Part shown: piece after piece, positions 33,982-42,226 of the stretch
Layout of the letters: the number at the start of each line of letters is the position of its first letter
How positions within the stretch are numbered: position 1 is the stretch's first letter
The notes under the pieces: generated by a model
Database searches by the model: none
The model's input: only the letters and a program-made list of their open reading frames with translations
What the model was told of the DNA's origin: nothing
From: Sphingomonas sp. LT1P40
GTDB lineage: Bacteria; Pseudomonadota; Alphaproteobacteria; Sphingomonadales; Sphingomonadaceae
DNA length: 64,000 nucleotides
Direction: 5' to 3'
NCBI RefSeq assembly: GCF_036663835.1
Contig: NZ_JAXOJT010000001.1
Location: forward strand, 930,001-994,000
Position numbers and translations under genes: made by a program

Positions 33982-34980
33982 TTAGTCCCCCGTCACCTTC
34001 AACGGCCCCAGATCGCCCAGCCCGACTGTCCCGCTGGCCAGCGCCAGCATCCGGTCCAGCGACACTTTCGCCTTCAACCGGATATCGTCCGCAATCTCGA
34101 TGCGCGGCTCCAGATCACGCAGCGCGACGTAGAGCTTCTCCATCGTGTTCAGCGCCATGTACGGGCAGATGTTGCAGTTGCAGTTCCCGTCCGCTCCCGG
34201 CGCACCGATGAAGGTCTTTTCCGGGACCGCCTTCTCCATCTGATGGATGATGTGTGGTTCGGTGGCGACGATCATCGTGTCGCCGTCGAAATCCTTGGCA
34301 TAGGCCAGGATGCCGCTGGTCGATCCGATATAGTCGGCATGGTCCAGCACATGCGGCGGGCATTCGGGATGCGCGGCGACCGGCGCACCGGGGTGCTGGG
34401 CTTTCAGCTTCAGCAGTTCGGTTTCGCTAAATGCCTCGTGCACGATGCACACACCCGGCCATAACAGCATGTCGCGGCCCATCTTCCGGTTGATATAGCC
34501 GCCGAGGTGCTTGTCGGGGCCGAAGATGATCTTCTGATCCTTCGGCAACTGGCTCAGGATTTTTTCGGCGGAGGAACTGGTGACGATGATGTCGGACAGC
34601 GCCTTCACCTCGACCGAGCAGTTGATATAAGTGAGCGCAATATGATCGGGATGCTGCGCGCGAAACGCCGCGAACTGATCGGGCGGGCATGAGTCCTCAA
34701 GGCTGCAACCGGCGTTCATGTCGGGGAGGATCACGATCTTCTGCGGCGACAGGATCTTCGCCGTCTCCGCCATGAAACGCACGCCGCAGAATGCGATGAC
34801 CTCCGCATTCGTCTCCGCCGCCTTGCGGCTCAGTTCCAGACTGTCACCAACAAAGTCGGCAATGTCCTGAATCTCGGGCTTCTGGTAATAATGCGCCAGG
34901 ATCACCGCGTTGCGCTCCTTGCGCAGACGATCGATCTCGGTGCGGATGTCGATGCCGGACAGGTTCGTTGGCGCGTTCAT
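33982..34980 (-). CDS. nadA: Quinolinate synthase A
   Basis: 332 residues from ATG 34980; the reading frame extends upstream within the next gene's 3' part. The iron-sulphur cysteines are in AFCGVRFMAETAKIL, GCSLEDSCPP and NCNICPYMAL. ILAHYYQKPEIQDIADF is the substrate-binding N-terminus, and HPECPPHVLDHADYIGSTSG is also present. The enzyme condenses iminoaspartate with dihydroxyacetone phosphate to give quinolinate. NadC (42223) is the next step of the pathway; NadB is not in the window. A hairpin overlaps its ribosome-binding site (34983-35006). Confidence 0.95.
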   Translation of the reverse strand: MNAPTNLSGIDIRTEIDRLRKERNAVILAHYYQKPEIQDIADFVGDSLELSRKAAETNAEVIAFCGVRFMAETAKILSPQKIVILPDMNAGCSLEDSCPPDQFAAFRAQHPDHIALTYINCSVEVKALSDIIVTSSSAEKILSQLPKDQKIIFGPDKHLGGYINRKMGRDMLLWPGVCIVHEAFSETELLKLKAQHPGAPVAAHPECPPHVLDHADYIGSTSGILAYAKDFDGDTMIVATEPHIIHQMEKAVPEKTFIGAPGADGNCNCNICPYMALNTMEKLYVALRDLEPRIEIADDIRLKAKVSLDRMLALASGTVGLGDLGPLKVTGD

Positions 34981-34982
34981 TA

Positions 34983-35006
34983 TGGGACCCTTTATCTTTG
35001 GTCCCA
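34983..35006 (-). promoter_or_regulatory. RBS-overlapping stem-loop upstream of nadA
   Basis: On the minus strand TGGGACC pairs with GGTCCCA across 10 nt (AAAGATAAAG). The AAGGG ribosome site lies partly in the loop and partly in the stem, and the nadA ATG follows 2 nt beyond. This could make translation conditional on unfolding. Confidence 0.45.
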
Positions 35007-35029
35007 CATGGCCTTGTCCGGCGCGGGGT

Positions 35030-35797
35030 TCAACCGCCGAAGGGCGGGAATTCATAGGGGGCGAGTGCGCCACCCGGCTGGCCGGTGGTTATCAGCTCAA
35101 ACAGGGTGAGGCCGAATGCGCTGTTCGCGATCCACTGGCTCACCAGCCGCATCGTCAGGATCGCACCGACACCCCAAAACCACGCGGCATGGATCCGCCC
35201 TCGCGTGCGCAAATCCCACAACATACCCGCAAGCGGAAAGAGCAGCAGCAGACAAAGCTCGATTGTGGCCGCATGCGGCATGACGAGTGGCGCGGGGACG
35301 AGCCGACCGATACCGGGGCCGGTTAGGATTGCCATGCCACTGAAATGCAGCCTTTTGTGCCAGTCGCTCTGGCGGCGCAACAGGATCGCCGCCGTGGACA
35401 GGCCGACGAACACCCATACCCCAAGCGGCGCGTAAATGAGGAAGAAGGCAGGCTCATAAATTGGCGCAGCGCGGCCCAGCCGGATTGCCTCGATCGCCAC
35501 CAGCGGGCCGACCACCGCCATCACGACCAGCCAGCCCGCGCCAATCCAGCCAAGGCGGCGGTGCAGCGCGATGCTGCCGCGCGTGGCGAGCAGCGTCTGT
35601 GCGACATAGATGACGACCCAGCCGAAAAACACCAGTGCATGGGCATGGACGACCGGGGGTGCGTTGAAGCTGGAGATGCCCATGAGGACGAAGAAGACGA
35701 ACCCGGCGGTGATTACCGCCGCCATCGTCAGCCCGCCCCACAGGAAGAAACCGTCATCGCGCCGCGTGTCGCTGCCCGTATCTGCAATGGTTGCCAT
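35030..35797 (-). CDS. Multi-pass membrane protein of unknown function
   Basis: 255 residues with about seven hydrophobic helices. VHAHALVFFGWVVIYVAQTL and IALHRRLGWIGAGWLVVMAV give the conserved-looking His-containing helices, and VPAPLVMPHAATIELCLLLL is another. The pattern of histidines in helices is seen in haem- or quinone-binding membrane families (such as DUF2306-like proteins), but I cannot assign it. Its stop lies 49 bp upstream of the nadA start, so nadA could be co-transcribed. Confidence 0.65.
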   Translation of the reverse strand: MATIADTGSDTRRDDGFFLWGGLTMAAVITAGFVFFVLMGISSFNAPPVVHAHALVFFGWVVIYVAQTLLATRGSIALHRRLGWIGAGWLVVMAVVGPLVAIEAIRLGRAAPIYEPAFFLIYAPLGVWVFVGLSTAAILLRRQSDWHKRLHFSGMAILTGPGIGRLVPAPLVMPHAATIELCLLLLFPLAGMLWDLRTRGRIHAAWFWGVGAILTMRLVSQWIANSAFGLTLFELITTGQPGGALAPYEFPPFGG

Positions 35798-35856
35798 AAG
35801 ACCGCCCCCGATCGATTATGGGCAGTGGCGATATCATGTTTCGAAAACGAATCGAA

Positions 35857-36591
35857 CTACTTCTTCTCGCGCGCCGCGCGTTCTTTCATCACCTGATCGA
35901 CCGGCTTCGACATGTCCCAGCGTTCGCCGTCGCGCACCGCGCGTTCGGGTGGAAAGGTCACGACGACGCGGACATCGCCCAGGCCCGCCGCCGTTAGCGG
36001 TTGCGCGAGCAGGCGGGCGAGCGCGCGGCGACCGTTTTCGCGCGCCTGCGCCATGCGCTCGGGGCTTTTCGCCTCGCGCTCGGCGACGGCGGTGGCGCGG
36101 GCGGAGGTGCGCTGGCTGAGCGCTTCGGCGGCATCGCGGGTGACGAACAGGCCGCTGGTTTCGACCAGGGTGCGGCGGCCCTCATCGGTGTTGGCGGGGG
36201 CGGCTGTGACATCGGGCGCATCGACGATCAGCGTCCGGGTCTGTGCATTCCATTGCAGATCGCCCGAATCGAGGCCGGCGAGATCGACGAAATAGCCGAC
36301 CGAATAGGGCATCTTCACGACCTGATCGCTGCGCAACATGCCCAGGCCGCGTGTGTCGGATGCGGTCGCCTGAACCGTGCCGGTCAGTTCGGCGACCTTC
36401 AGCGTGCCGGTGCCGGTCAGGCGTGCGGTGATGAGTTGCGTGACCGGCGACCCGCCCTCCTCGGGCAGGGTTTGCATTCGAGTTTCGTTGTAGCGGTCCC
36501 ACGAAATCCATGCTGCGGCCCCGATCACGGCGAGCGCAGCGGTGATAAGCAGGCCGCGCACCAGACCGTCGCGCTTCATAACGTCCGCCAT
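35857..36591 (-). CDS. DUF4230 domain protein
   Basis: 244 residues. The N-terminal membrane helix LVRGLLITAALAVIGAAAWI is followed by the DUF4230 core: ITARLTGTGTLKVAELTGTV in outline, SVGYFVDLAGLDSGDLQWN, LIVDAPDVTAAP and a C-terminal region ARALLAQPLTAAGLGDVRVV-like (LARLLAQPLTAAGLGDVRV). The family is unassigned. The start at 36591 has GAGGAAGG before it; a second ATG at 36579 overlaps the upstream stop as ATGA. It is coupled to the MBL-fold gene. Confidence 0.75.
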   Translation of the reverse strand: MADVMKRDGLVRGLLITAALAVIGAAAWISWDRYNETRMQTLPEEGGSPVTQLITARLTGTGTLKVAELTGTVQATASDTRGLGMLRSDQVVKMPYSVGYFVDLAGLDSGDLQWNAQTRTLIVDAPDVTAAPANTDEGRRTLVETSGLFVTRDAAEALSQRTSARATAVAEREAKSPERMAQARENGRRALARLLAQPLTAAGLGDVRVVVTFPPERAVRDGERWDMSKPVDQVMKERAAREKK

Positions 36592-37433
36592 GCGCCACCT
36601 TCCTCACCGATGACCACGCCACGATTTCGCAAGTCGAATAGATGCGCGAGGACCGAACGCCCCGCCGCGCCGGTCAGGCGCGGGTCGAGTCCGATATACA
36701 TCTTCTCGACCATCGCCGGGATTTCGCCGATCTGCTCACCCAGTAATCGCAATATCTGTCGCTCCCGCTGTTTGCGGTGACCCATCATCCCGCGCACCAG
36801 CTGGCGCGGGTTGGTCACCGGATCGCCATGCGCCGGGTAGTAAACGCGGTCCTCGCGCCCCTGCAGTTTGTCGAGGCTCGCCATATAGTCACCCATGTCG
36901 CCATCGGGCGGCGCGACCACGCTGGTCGACCAGCCCATGATATGGTCGCCGGTGAACAGCGCCCCGCTTTCCTCCAGCGCGTAGCAAAGGTGATTGGAGG
37001 TGTGGCCGGGGGTGGCGACGGCGGTGAGTGTCCAGCCTTTGCCGGAGACCTGCTCGCCATTCGCCAATACGCGATCCGGCGCATAATCGCGGTCGAACGC
37101 GGCGTCGGCGCGCGGGCCGTCATCGTCGAGCGCGAGCGGGGCACAACCGATGATCGGCGCGCCGGTCGCGGCCTGCAACTTGCGGCTCGCAGGACTGTGA
37201 TCGCGGTGGGTATGAGTGCAGAGGATTGCCGTGACCGGGCGCCCGGCAATCGCGCGGACGATGGCATCGACATGCTCGGGCAGATCGGGACCGGGATCGA
37301 TCACCGCGATATCGGCGATGCCGACGAGATAGGTCTCGGTGCCGGTATAAGTGAAAGGCGAGGGGTTCGCCGCGAGAATGCGCGCAACCAGCGGTTCGAG
37401 ATGGATTGCTTCACCGGGTGGAAGTTCACTCAT
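36576..37433 (-). CDS. Metallo-beta-lactamase-fold hydrolase (LACTB2-like)
   Basis: 285 residues from ATG 37433; upstream codons of the open frame are not family-like. The metal ligands are in LCTHTHRDHSPA (HxHxDH), VATPGHTSNHLCY and LFTGDHIMGW, and a C-terminal winged-helix-like tail follows (HRKQRERQILRLLGEQIGEI). This resembles LACTB2 and related thioesterase or RNase-like members rather than true beta-lactamases. It lies downstream of a BlaI/M56 pair, with DUF4230 coupled after it. Confidence 0.88.
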   Translation of the reverse strand: MSELPPGEAIHLEPLVARILAANPSPFTYTGTETYLVGIADIAVIDPGPDLPEHVDAIVRAIAGRPVTAILCTHTHRDHSPASRKLQAATGAPIIGCAPLALDDDGPRADAAFDRDYAPDRVLANGEQVSGKGWTLTAVATPGHTSNHLCYALEESGALFTGDHIMGWSTSVVAPPDGDMGDYMASLDKLQGREDRVYYPAHGDPVTNPRQLVRGMMGHRKQRERQILRLLGEQIGEIPAMVEKMYIGLDPRLTGAAGRSVLAHLFDLRNRGVVIGEEGGAWRTL

Positions 37434-37570
37434 CGGGCCGAAATGGCGGTTCGCCGCGCGCGCTACAAGTCCAAACGCAACTTGGGGCCGGCCGCCTGAC
37501 GGGTGCGGCCGGCCCCGGTTGGAGCATCCCCTCAACGATGGGCAGGCTGGGGGGACCCTTCCGCCCTCCC

Positions 37571-39169
37571 TCAATCCTTGTCGGCGTCCTCCAGCTCGCG
37601 CACCGCGTCGTCGATGCCCCGCAGTGCGGCGGCTTTCTGATCGGGGCTGAGATCGTCCTGCATCTCGATCGACTTGCGCGCCATGCGCAGGCCCATCATC
37701 GCATGGCGCTTGCCCATGTCGGCGCTGGCGACGGCGAACACGCGTGCCTGCCGTGCCATACCCTCAGCAGCCTTGGCCTTGCCTGCCGCCCATTCGGCCC
37801 GTGCTTCGATCCGGTCGGTGCAGATCACGATCCTGCGCTTGCCGCCGTCCTTGCTCTCGATCTTCAGGTCGCCGTCCTTGGGCGGGCCGCAATTGGACGA
37901 GGTGACCGTGTCGATGTCATCGCCGGACACGACGAAAGATTTGCTGTCGGACCAGACGAACTTCTGCCCGTCCTTTGGCGCGCGGATCATGCGTACTTCG
38001 CGCTTTTCGCCGTCCTTGCCCTTTCCGACGATAACGATTCGGCGCTCGACCTTGGCCTTTGGTGCATCGGGAGCCTCCGGCGCATCCGGCGCATCCGGTG
38101 CTTCGGGGGGCGGCGGCGCGTCGTAAGGCTCGGGCGGCGTCGGCAATTCGGCTGGCGTGGGTGGCGCGGTCTGCAGATCGACGCCGATCGCCTCACCGAC
38201 ATCGGCGCGCAGATTGGCTGCGGCCTGGGTGCCCGATGCGGTGAGCGCCAGCGCGCCCAGTGTCAGCGCGACTGCGCCGGTAACACCCGCAGCGATGCGG
38301 CTACGCGATTTGCGGTCATGCTTTGAAAGCATTTTCAACCTCCCTTTGAGTTCATTGATGGTGTGCAGGTGACAAGCTGCCGAGACCGCACCCCCATGCG
38401 CGGACTTGACGATGGCGCGGCCATAAGCATGGCGCAGCGCCGGGGCGCGGCCGGCGAGCACCAAGGCATCGCAGGCCATCTCCTGATCGGCACGGAAGGC
38501 GCGAAACGCCCGCCATGCGACCGGGTTGAACCAATGGAGCGCGAGCACGATCAGCGCGATCCAGTTGGCGATCAGGTCACCACGAAGATGGTGCCCGAGT
38601 TCGTGCGCGAGCGCGAGGTTGCGCTCAAGCGGGTCGTAACGCTCGTTGAAGTCGCGCGGAAAGGCGACGTATTTGCGGAAAATGCCGAAGGCGAGCGGGC
38701 CGGTCGCGGCGTCGGTCTCGATCACCCGCACCCGCCCCTCCGCCACCGTGCGGTCGACCCGCGCGCGCTTGAGCAGTTTCGAGCAGAAGCGGCTGTGCGC
38801 GATCAGATGCCAGCCGAGGAACGCGGCGGCGCCGATTGCCCAGAGTCCGGCGGCAATGGGAAACCAGTCGATCGGTGCGACGTCCGCAGCGGCCAGCGCG
38901 GCTGTCGCATCCGGCCCGGATAGCGGGACAACGATATAGTAGCTGATGACATCGCTTGCCGCCGCGACTGGCATCTCGGCGCTGGCCCGCCAGCTTTCGG
39001 GAAGCGGGGGCAGGGCAAGCCGCAGCACCGGGAGTGCCCACAGCGCGTAGGCGATGTTGGGGCCGAAATGGCGGCTGACCGGTTTGCGGATCGCCAGCAC
39101 CAGCAGCATCAGCAATGTGGTGGCGACGAAGGTTTCCAAGACCCAGCCAGCTGAAAAGGGGCCGATCAT
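37571..39169 (-). CDS. BlaR1/MecR1-like membrane M56 peptidase
   Basis: 532 residues. The N-terminal helices (about 8-50, 100-122) lead to LALAHELGHHLRGDLIANW, with zinc motif HELGH at 189-193, and FNPVAWRAFRAFRADQEMACD. A further helix follows (about 285-310). The C-terminal half has a Pro/Asp repeat (APDAPEAPDAP, about residues 355-372) and a polar domain; it is not the penicillin-binding sensor of classical BlaR1. It overlaps the blaI-type gene by ATGA. The likely role is proteolytic release of the BlaI-like repressor; the signal is unknown. Confidence 0.88.
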   Translation of the reverse strand: MIGPFSAGWVLETFVATTLLMLLVLAIRKPVSRHFGPNIAYALWALPVLRLALPPLPESWRASAEMPVAAASDVISYYIVVPLSGPDATAALAAADVAPIDWFPIAAGLWAIGAAAFLGWHLIAHSRFCSKLLKRARVDRTVAEGRVRVIETDAATGPLAFGIFRKYVAFPRDFNERYDPLERNLALAHELGHHLRGDLIANWIALIVLALHWFNPVAWRAFRAFRADQEMACDALVLAGRAPALRHAYGRAIVKSAHGGAVSAACHLHTINELKGRLKMLSKHDRKSRSRIAAGVTGAVALTLGALALTASGTQAAANLRADVGEAIGVDLQTAPPTPAELPTPPEPYDAPPPPEAPDAPDAPEAPDAPKAKVERRIVIVGKGKDGEKREVRMIRAPKDGQKFVWSDSKSFVVSGDDIDTVTSSNCGPPKDGDLKIESKDGGKRRIVICTDRIEARAEWAAGKAKAAEGMARQARVFAVASADMGKRHAMMGLRMARKSIEMQDDLSPDQKAAALRGIDDAVRELEDADKD

Positions 39170-39534
39170 GACTTGATCTCCTTCAACAGTGCCTCGATCT
39201 CGGCGATATCCTGTTCGGTGAGCGCGTCACGCTCGGCGAGGTGAGCGACCAGCGGCGTCAGCTTGCCGCCGAACAGCCGATCCATCAGGCGGCGCGATTC
39301 GCCCTCGACGTAATCACCGCGCTCGACCAGCGGGCGGTATTGATAGCGGCGGCCATCTTCCTCCGCCGCGATGACGTTCTTGGCGAGCAGGCGACCGAGC
39401 AACGTCTTGACCGTGTTCGAGCTCCAGCCGCGTTCAGGGTCGACGCGCTCAACGACTTCCTGCGCCGCGAGCGGCGATTCGTCCCACAGCACTTCCATGA
39501 CGGCGTGCTCGGCATCGCTGATTCGTTCGCTCAT
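39166..39534 (-). CDS. BlaI/MecI/CopY-family repressor
   Basis: 122 residues. Winged helix: ISDAEHAVMEVLWDESPLAA, then QEVVERVDPERGWSSNTVKT with the recognition helix GWSSNTVKTLLGRLLAKNVI, and the wing AAEEDGRRYQYRPLV. The C-terminal part is the dimerisation helix. It represses its operon and is inactivated by proteolysis by the BlaR1-like partner encoded next (ATGA overlap). Two palindromes lie upstream (39547-39584). Confidence 0.94.
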   Translation of the reverse strand: MSERISDAEHAVMEVLWDESPLAAQEVVERVDPERGWSSNTVKTLLGRLLAKNVIAAEEDGRRYQYRPLVERGDYVEGESRRLMDRLFGGKLTPLVAHLAERDALTEQDIAEIEALLKEIKS

Positions 39535-39546
39535 CGGCCTCCCTTT

Positions 39547-39564
39547 CGATTACGCGTGTAATCG
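39547..39564. promoter_or_regulatory. BlaI-type operator site 1
   Basis: CGATTACGCGTGTAATCG has GATTAC and GTAATC arms around a 4-bp centre and sits 13 bp upstream of the repressor start. It contains the TAC/GTA half-sites of BlaI-family operators. Confidence 0.6.
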
Positions 39565-39568
39565 TTAC

Positions 39569-39584
39569 GACCACATCTGTAGTC
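39569..39584. promoter_or_regulatory. BlaI-type operator site 2
   Basis: GACCACATCTGTAGTC, on the other strand GACTACAGATGTGGTC, carries the TACA-x-x-TGT core of BlaI/MecI operators. It is one repeat unit upstream of site 1 (centres 21 bp apart), as expected for cooperative repression. Confidence 0.6.
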
Positions 39585-39816
39585 AATAGGCTGAACGCGA
39601 AATGAATGAATTGACAGGTGGGTTCCGCTGCTTCTGTCGGAAAGTTTTACATCCGATCCGGCGTCAGGATTTTGCTAACCATTGAAAGCCCGGATTTCCG
39701 AGGGTTGCCGATGTTGGCACGCGCTCTGCAACCGATCAAGCACACACCGTTCACAAGGCGTGTAACGCTTCAGAGGCGGGCAGCTTGCATACCGGCGAGC
39801 GCCCGCCTCGCCCGTT

Positions 39817-41127
39817 TTAGGGCCGGGGCATCCGATAGTTCACAGGCTTGCCATCGCGCCGACGTCGTTTGCGGAACAGCTTTGCGCCATCCTCCTCGAG
39901 TCGCTCGGCGGCGCGGTCCAGTGCCTTTGGATAGATTTCGCCGAACAGACGCTCGAAGGTGTGGGTCCAGCCGAACTGCTCGACGACCATCGCGCGGGCG
40001 CGGGCACCGATCAACGGTGCGCCATCGTGCCAGAGTTTGACGACATTGGCGGCCATTGCAGCGGTGTCGTCCACCGGCCCGAGCAGGCCAAGCCCTGCCG
40101 GCACGCGATCGGGCATCGCGCCGCTGGCGACACCGACGACCGGCAGGCCGCACGACTGCGCCTCGAGCACCGAAATACCGAAGGTCTCGTCCGCCATCGC
40201 GGAGACATAGATGTCGGACGACGCCAGCGCCCGCGCCAGTTCGGTGCGATCCTTCTCGAACCCCGGAAAGGCGATCGGCAGGTCGGCGGCTTCGGCGGCG
40301 AGGCGTTCACGCAGCTTGCCGTCGCCGACCATCACCATCGCCGCGCCCAGACCGGCGGGCAGCTTGCGGAACATATCGACCAGCCGGTCGGCGCGCTTTT
40401 CATTGTCGATGCGCCCGGCATAGATCAGCAGCGGGCCGTCCCCCGGCAGACCCAGCGACGCGCGGTAGCCGGGGTCGCGCTTGGACGGTGCGAACATCGT
40501 TGTGTCGACGCCAAGCGGCATGACGTCGGTGCGCGTGATCGTCTTGCGCGCCAGCGTCGCCCGCGCATCCTCGCTCAGCGTATAGACGCGGTCGAACTCG
40601 CGATAGGTGATCTCGGCATAGCCATAGGACAGCATGCGCATGAACCGTGCCGCAAGCCGCCCCGCCGCCGGTTCGACCACGCGATAGATATGCGCATTGG
40701 GGAAATCGGTGCGGTAACCCGCAACCAGCGCGGTCTGCGGATAGTCGCGGCGGTGGCGGATCGCGGTCCATGGCAGCAGCCACGGGCACAGCGATTCGAT
40801 GATGTCGGGGCGATATTCGGCGAGCAGATCGCGCACCGCCGATGTCCGCGTGATAAAGCGGTAATTGGGGCTGCCGCGCACGGGCTCCGCGCCCATTTCG
40901 ACGAAGATATGGCGGCCGTTGGTCGTGATGCGATCCTGTGGGCCGGGCACGATCTGGAGCAGCCGGTGCGGGGTGTAGCGCAGCACATAGTCGCGCTTCT
41001 CGCGCAGATAGGTGCTGATCCCGCCGCCGCCTGCGGGCGAATAGCTCTGCGTCAGATCGCAGATCAGCAGAGACGCATCGTCCCCGACCGCTGCACCGGG
41101 TGCTGCAGTTATCGGTTGAACGAACAT
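39817..41127 (-). CDS. Glycosyltransferase family 4 protein
   Basis: 436 residues. The N-terminal domain begins with LLICDLTQSYSPAGGGGIST, the donor-side Gly-rich loop. The C-terminal domain has LLIYAGRIDNEKRADRLVDM, MVGDGKLRERLAAEA and MADETFGISVLEAQSCGLPV, the GT4 E-x7-E motif. It probably transfers a sugar from an NDP-sugar to a lipid-linked or surface glycan acceptor. A basic tail (RKRRRRDGKP) may contact membrane phospholipids. It is monocistronic in this window. The acceptor is unknown. Confidence 0.88.
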   Translation of the reverse strand: MFVQPITAAPGAAVGDDASLLICDLTQSYSPAGGGGISTYLREKRDYVLRYTPHRLLQIVPGPQDRITTNGRHIFVEMGAEPVRGSPNYRFITRTSAVRDLLAEYRPDIIESLCPWLLPWTAIRHRRDYPQTALVAGYRTDFPNAHIYRVVEPAAGRLAARFMRMLSYGYAEITYREFDRVYTLSEDARATLARKTITRTDVMPLGVDTTMFAPSKRDPGYRASLGLPGDGPLLIYAGRIDNEKRADRLVDMFRKLPAGLGAAMVMVGDGKLRERLAAEAADLPIAFPGFEKDRTELARALASSDIYVSAMADETFGISVLEAQSCGLPVVGVASGAMPDRVPAGLGLLGPVDDTAAMAANVVKLWHDGAPLIGARARAMVVEQFGWTHTFERLFGEIYPKALDRAAERLEEDGAKLFRKRRRRDGKPVNYRMPRP

Positions 41128-41156
41128 GGGACAGGCCAGCCTTTACACCGCGAAAA

Positions 41157-41486
41157 TTACGCGGCGGCGACGCCCTTCTCTTCCAGAAGTTGCGCCAGCT
41201 CACCGCTCTCGTACATCTCCATCATGATGTCCGAACCGCCGATGAACTCGCCCTTCACATATAGTTGTGGAATCGTCGGCCAGTCCGAAAATTCCTTGAT
41301 TCCCTGACGGATGCCCTGATCCTGCAACACGTCGACGCTCTCGAATTCGACGCCGAGATGGCCGAGGATCGAGATCGCGCGATTGGAAAAGCCGCATTGC
41401 GGAAACAGCGGCGTCCCCTTCATGAACAGCAGCACGTCATTGCCATCGACCAGGGTCTGAAGGCGGGCCTGGGTATCGTCGGTCAT
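41157..41486 (-). CDS. grxD: Monothiol glutaredoxin (Grx4/GrxD)
   Basis: About 109 residues. FPQCGFSNRAISIL carries the CGFS active site (Cys31). LFMKGTPLFP, DWPTIPQLYVKGEFIGGSDI and the C-terminal helix complete the family. CGFS glutaredoxins bind a [2Fe-2S] cluster and pair with BolA proteins, and a bolA gene is immediately upstream. The chosen ATG 41486 has GGAG before it; an ATG at 41504 overlaps the bolA stop as ATGA and would add six residues. Confidence 0.95.
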   Translation of the reverse strand: MTDDTQARLQTLVDGNDVLLFMKGTPLFPQCGFSNRAISILGHLGVEFESVDVLQDQGIRQGIKEFSDWPTIPQLYVKGEFIGGSDIMMEMYESGELAQLLEEKGVAAA

Positions 41487-41500
41487 TTCATTCGCTCCGG

Positions 41501-41743
41501 TCATTCGGTAATTACAGGCGCAGCCGTGGTCAGCTGCAACGCATGGAGCACGCCACCCATCCGCCCGCCGAGTGCGGCATAAACCGCCTGATGCTGCCTG
41601 ATCCGGGGCATTCCCCGGAAACTCTCACTCACGACACGAGCGGCATAGTGATCGCCGTCGCCGGCCAGGTCGGTGATCTCGACCCGGGCATCGGGAATGC
41701 CGGATCGGATCAGCGCCTCGATCTCGTCCGCCGCCATCGCCAT
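41501..41743 (-). CDS. bolA: BolA-family protein
   Basis: 80 residues. IEALIRSGIPDARVEITDLA is the N-terminal helix and strand, HYAARVVSESFRGMPRIRQH the class II KH-like segment (the motif GMxRIxQHQAVYAAL), and GGVLHALQLTTAAP the C-terminal strand, with a conserved His in LHALQL. BolA binds CGFS glutaredoxins through an iron-sulphur cluster and acts in iron homeostasis. It overlaps grxD by ATGA and follows the ATPase-inhibitor gene by one base, forming one unit. Confidence 0.93.
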   Translation of the reverse strand: MAMAADEIEALIRSGIPDARVEITDLAGDGDHYAARVVSESFRGMPRIRQHQAVYAALGGRMGGVLHALQLTTAAPVITE

Positions 41744-41744
41744 G

Positions 41745-42068
41745 CTATTTGGCTTCCATCAACTGGCGGCGCGCTTCGATCATCTGGGTTTCCAGCGCCT
41801 GACGCACCTTCGACTCGTCGGTCTCGACGCCCGCCGCGGTCAGATCGCCGACGACCTTGCGGATCACATCGTCGTCCCCGGCTTCCTCGAAATCGGCCTG
41901 CACCACTGCCTTGGCATAAGCGTCGGTCTCTTCCGGCGTCAGGCGCATCAATCCGGCGGCCCACACGCCGAGCAGCTTGTTGCGGCGCGCGGTGACGCGG
42001 AACGCCATATCCTCGTCCATCGCATATTTGGTCTCGAATGCGCGTTCACGATCGTCGAAAGTGGTCAT
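41745..42068 (-). CDS. DUF1476 F1-ATPase inhibitor zeta subunit
   Basis: 107 residues from ATG 42068. MTTFDDRERAFETKYAMDED and RVTARRNKLLGVWAAGLMRL are the family core. The rest is helical, ending ETQMIEARRQLMEAK. In alphaproteobacteria this protein binds F1 and blocks ATP hydrolysis, with the N-terminal stretch as the inhibitory segment. The upstream open frame is not family-like. It is co-directional and adjacent to bolA/grxD. Confidence 0.9.
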   Translation of the reverse strand: MTTFDDRERAFETKYAMDEDMAFRVTARRNKLLGVWAAGLMRLTPEETDAYAKAVVQADFEEAGDDDVIRKVVGDLTAAGVETDESKVRQALETQMIEARRQLMEAK

Positions 42069-42127
42069 CCGGATGTCCCTTAATTGTTCGCCAGCTGCTT
42101 GGGTCGAGATAGGAGGGGCGGGGCGGC

Positions 42128-42226
42128 ATGACAACGGGGATCGCAAAACTGTCGCCATGGGCTTCGCGCATGGCCGCCATGCGCTATAGCGCCGCTCCAC
42201 CACCCCGTGCAGGACATGGCCCATGA
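42128..42226 (+). CDS. Putative 32-codon leader ORF coupled to nadC
   Basis: ATG 42128 is preceded by AGGAGGGG (42111-42118), stronger than nadC's own site, and runs to a TGA that overlaps the nadC ATG (ATGA). It would encode a basic peptide beginning MTTGIAKLSPWASRM. Such arrangement suggests translational coupling or regulation of nadC. No homologue is recognised, and its coding reality is unproven; it also spans a palindrome at 42166-42184. Confidence 0.4.
   Translation: MTTGIAKLSPWASRMAAMRYSAAPPPRAGHGP
42166..42184. promoter_or_regulatory. Perfect 19-bp dyad upstream of nadC
   Basis: GCGCATGGC-C-GCCATGCGC has 9-bp perfect arms and ends 38 bp before nadC. It could be an operator or an RNA hairpin. 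Confidence 0.45.

Noticed and set aside
39618..40040. Open frame of 140 codons between blaI and the glycosyltransferase end.
   Set aside because: It overlaps the glycosyltransferase gene in antisense for most of its length, and the non-overlapping part shows no coding features.
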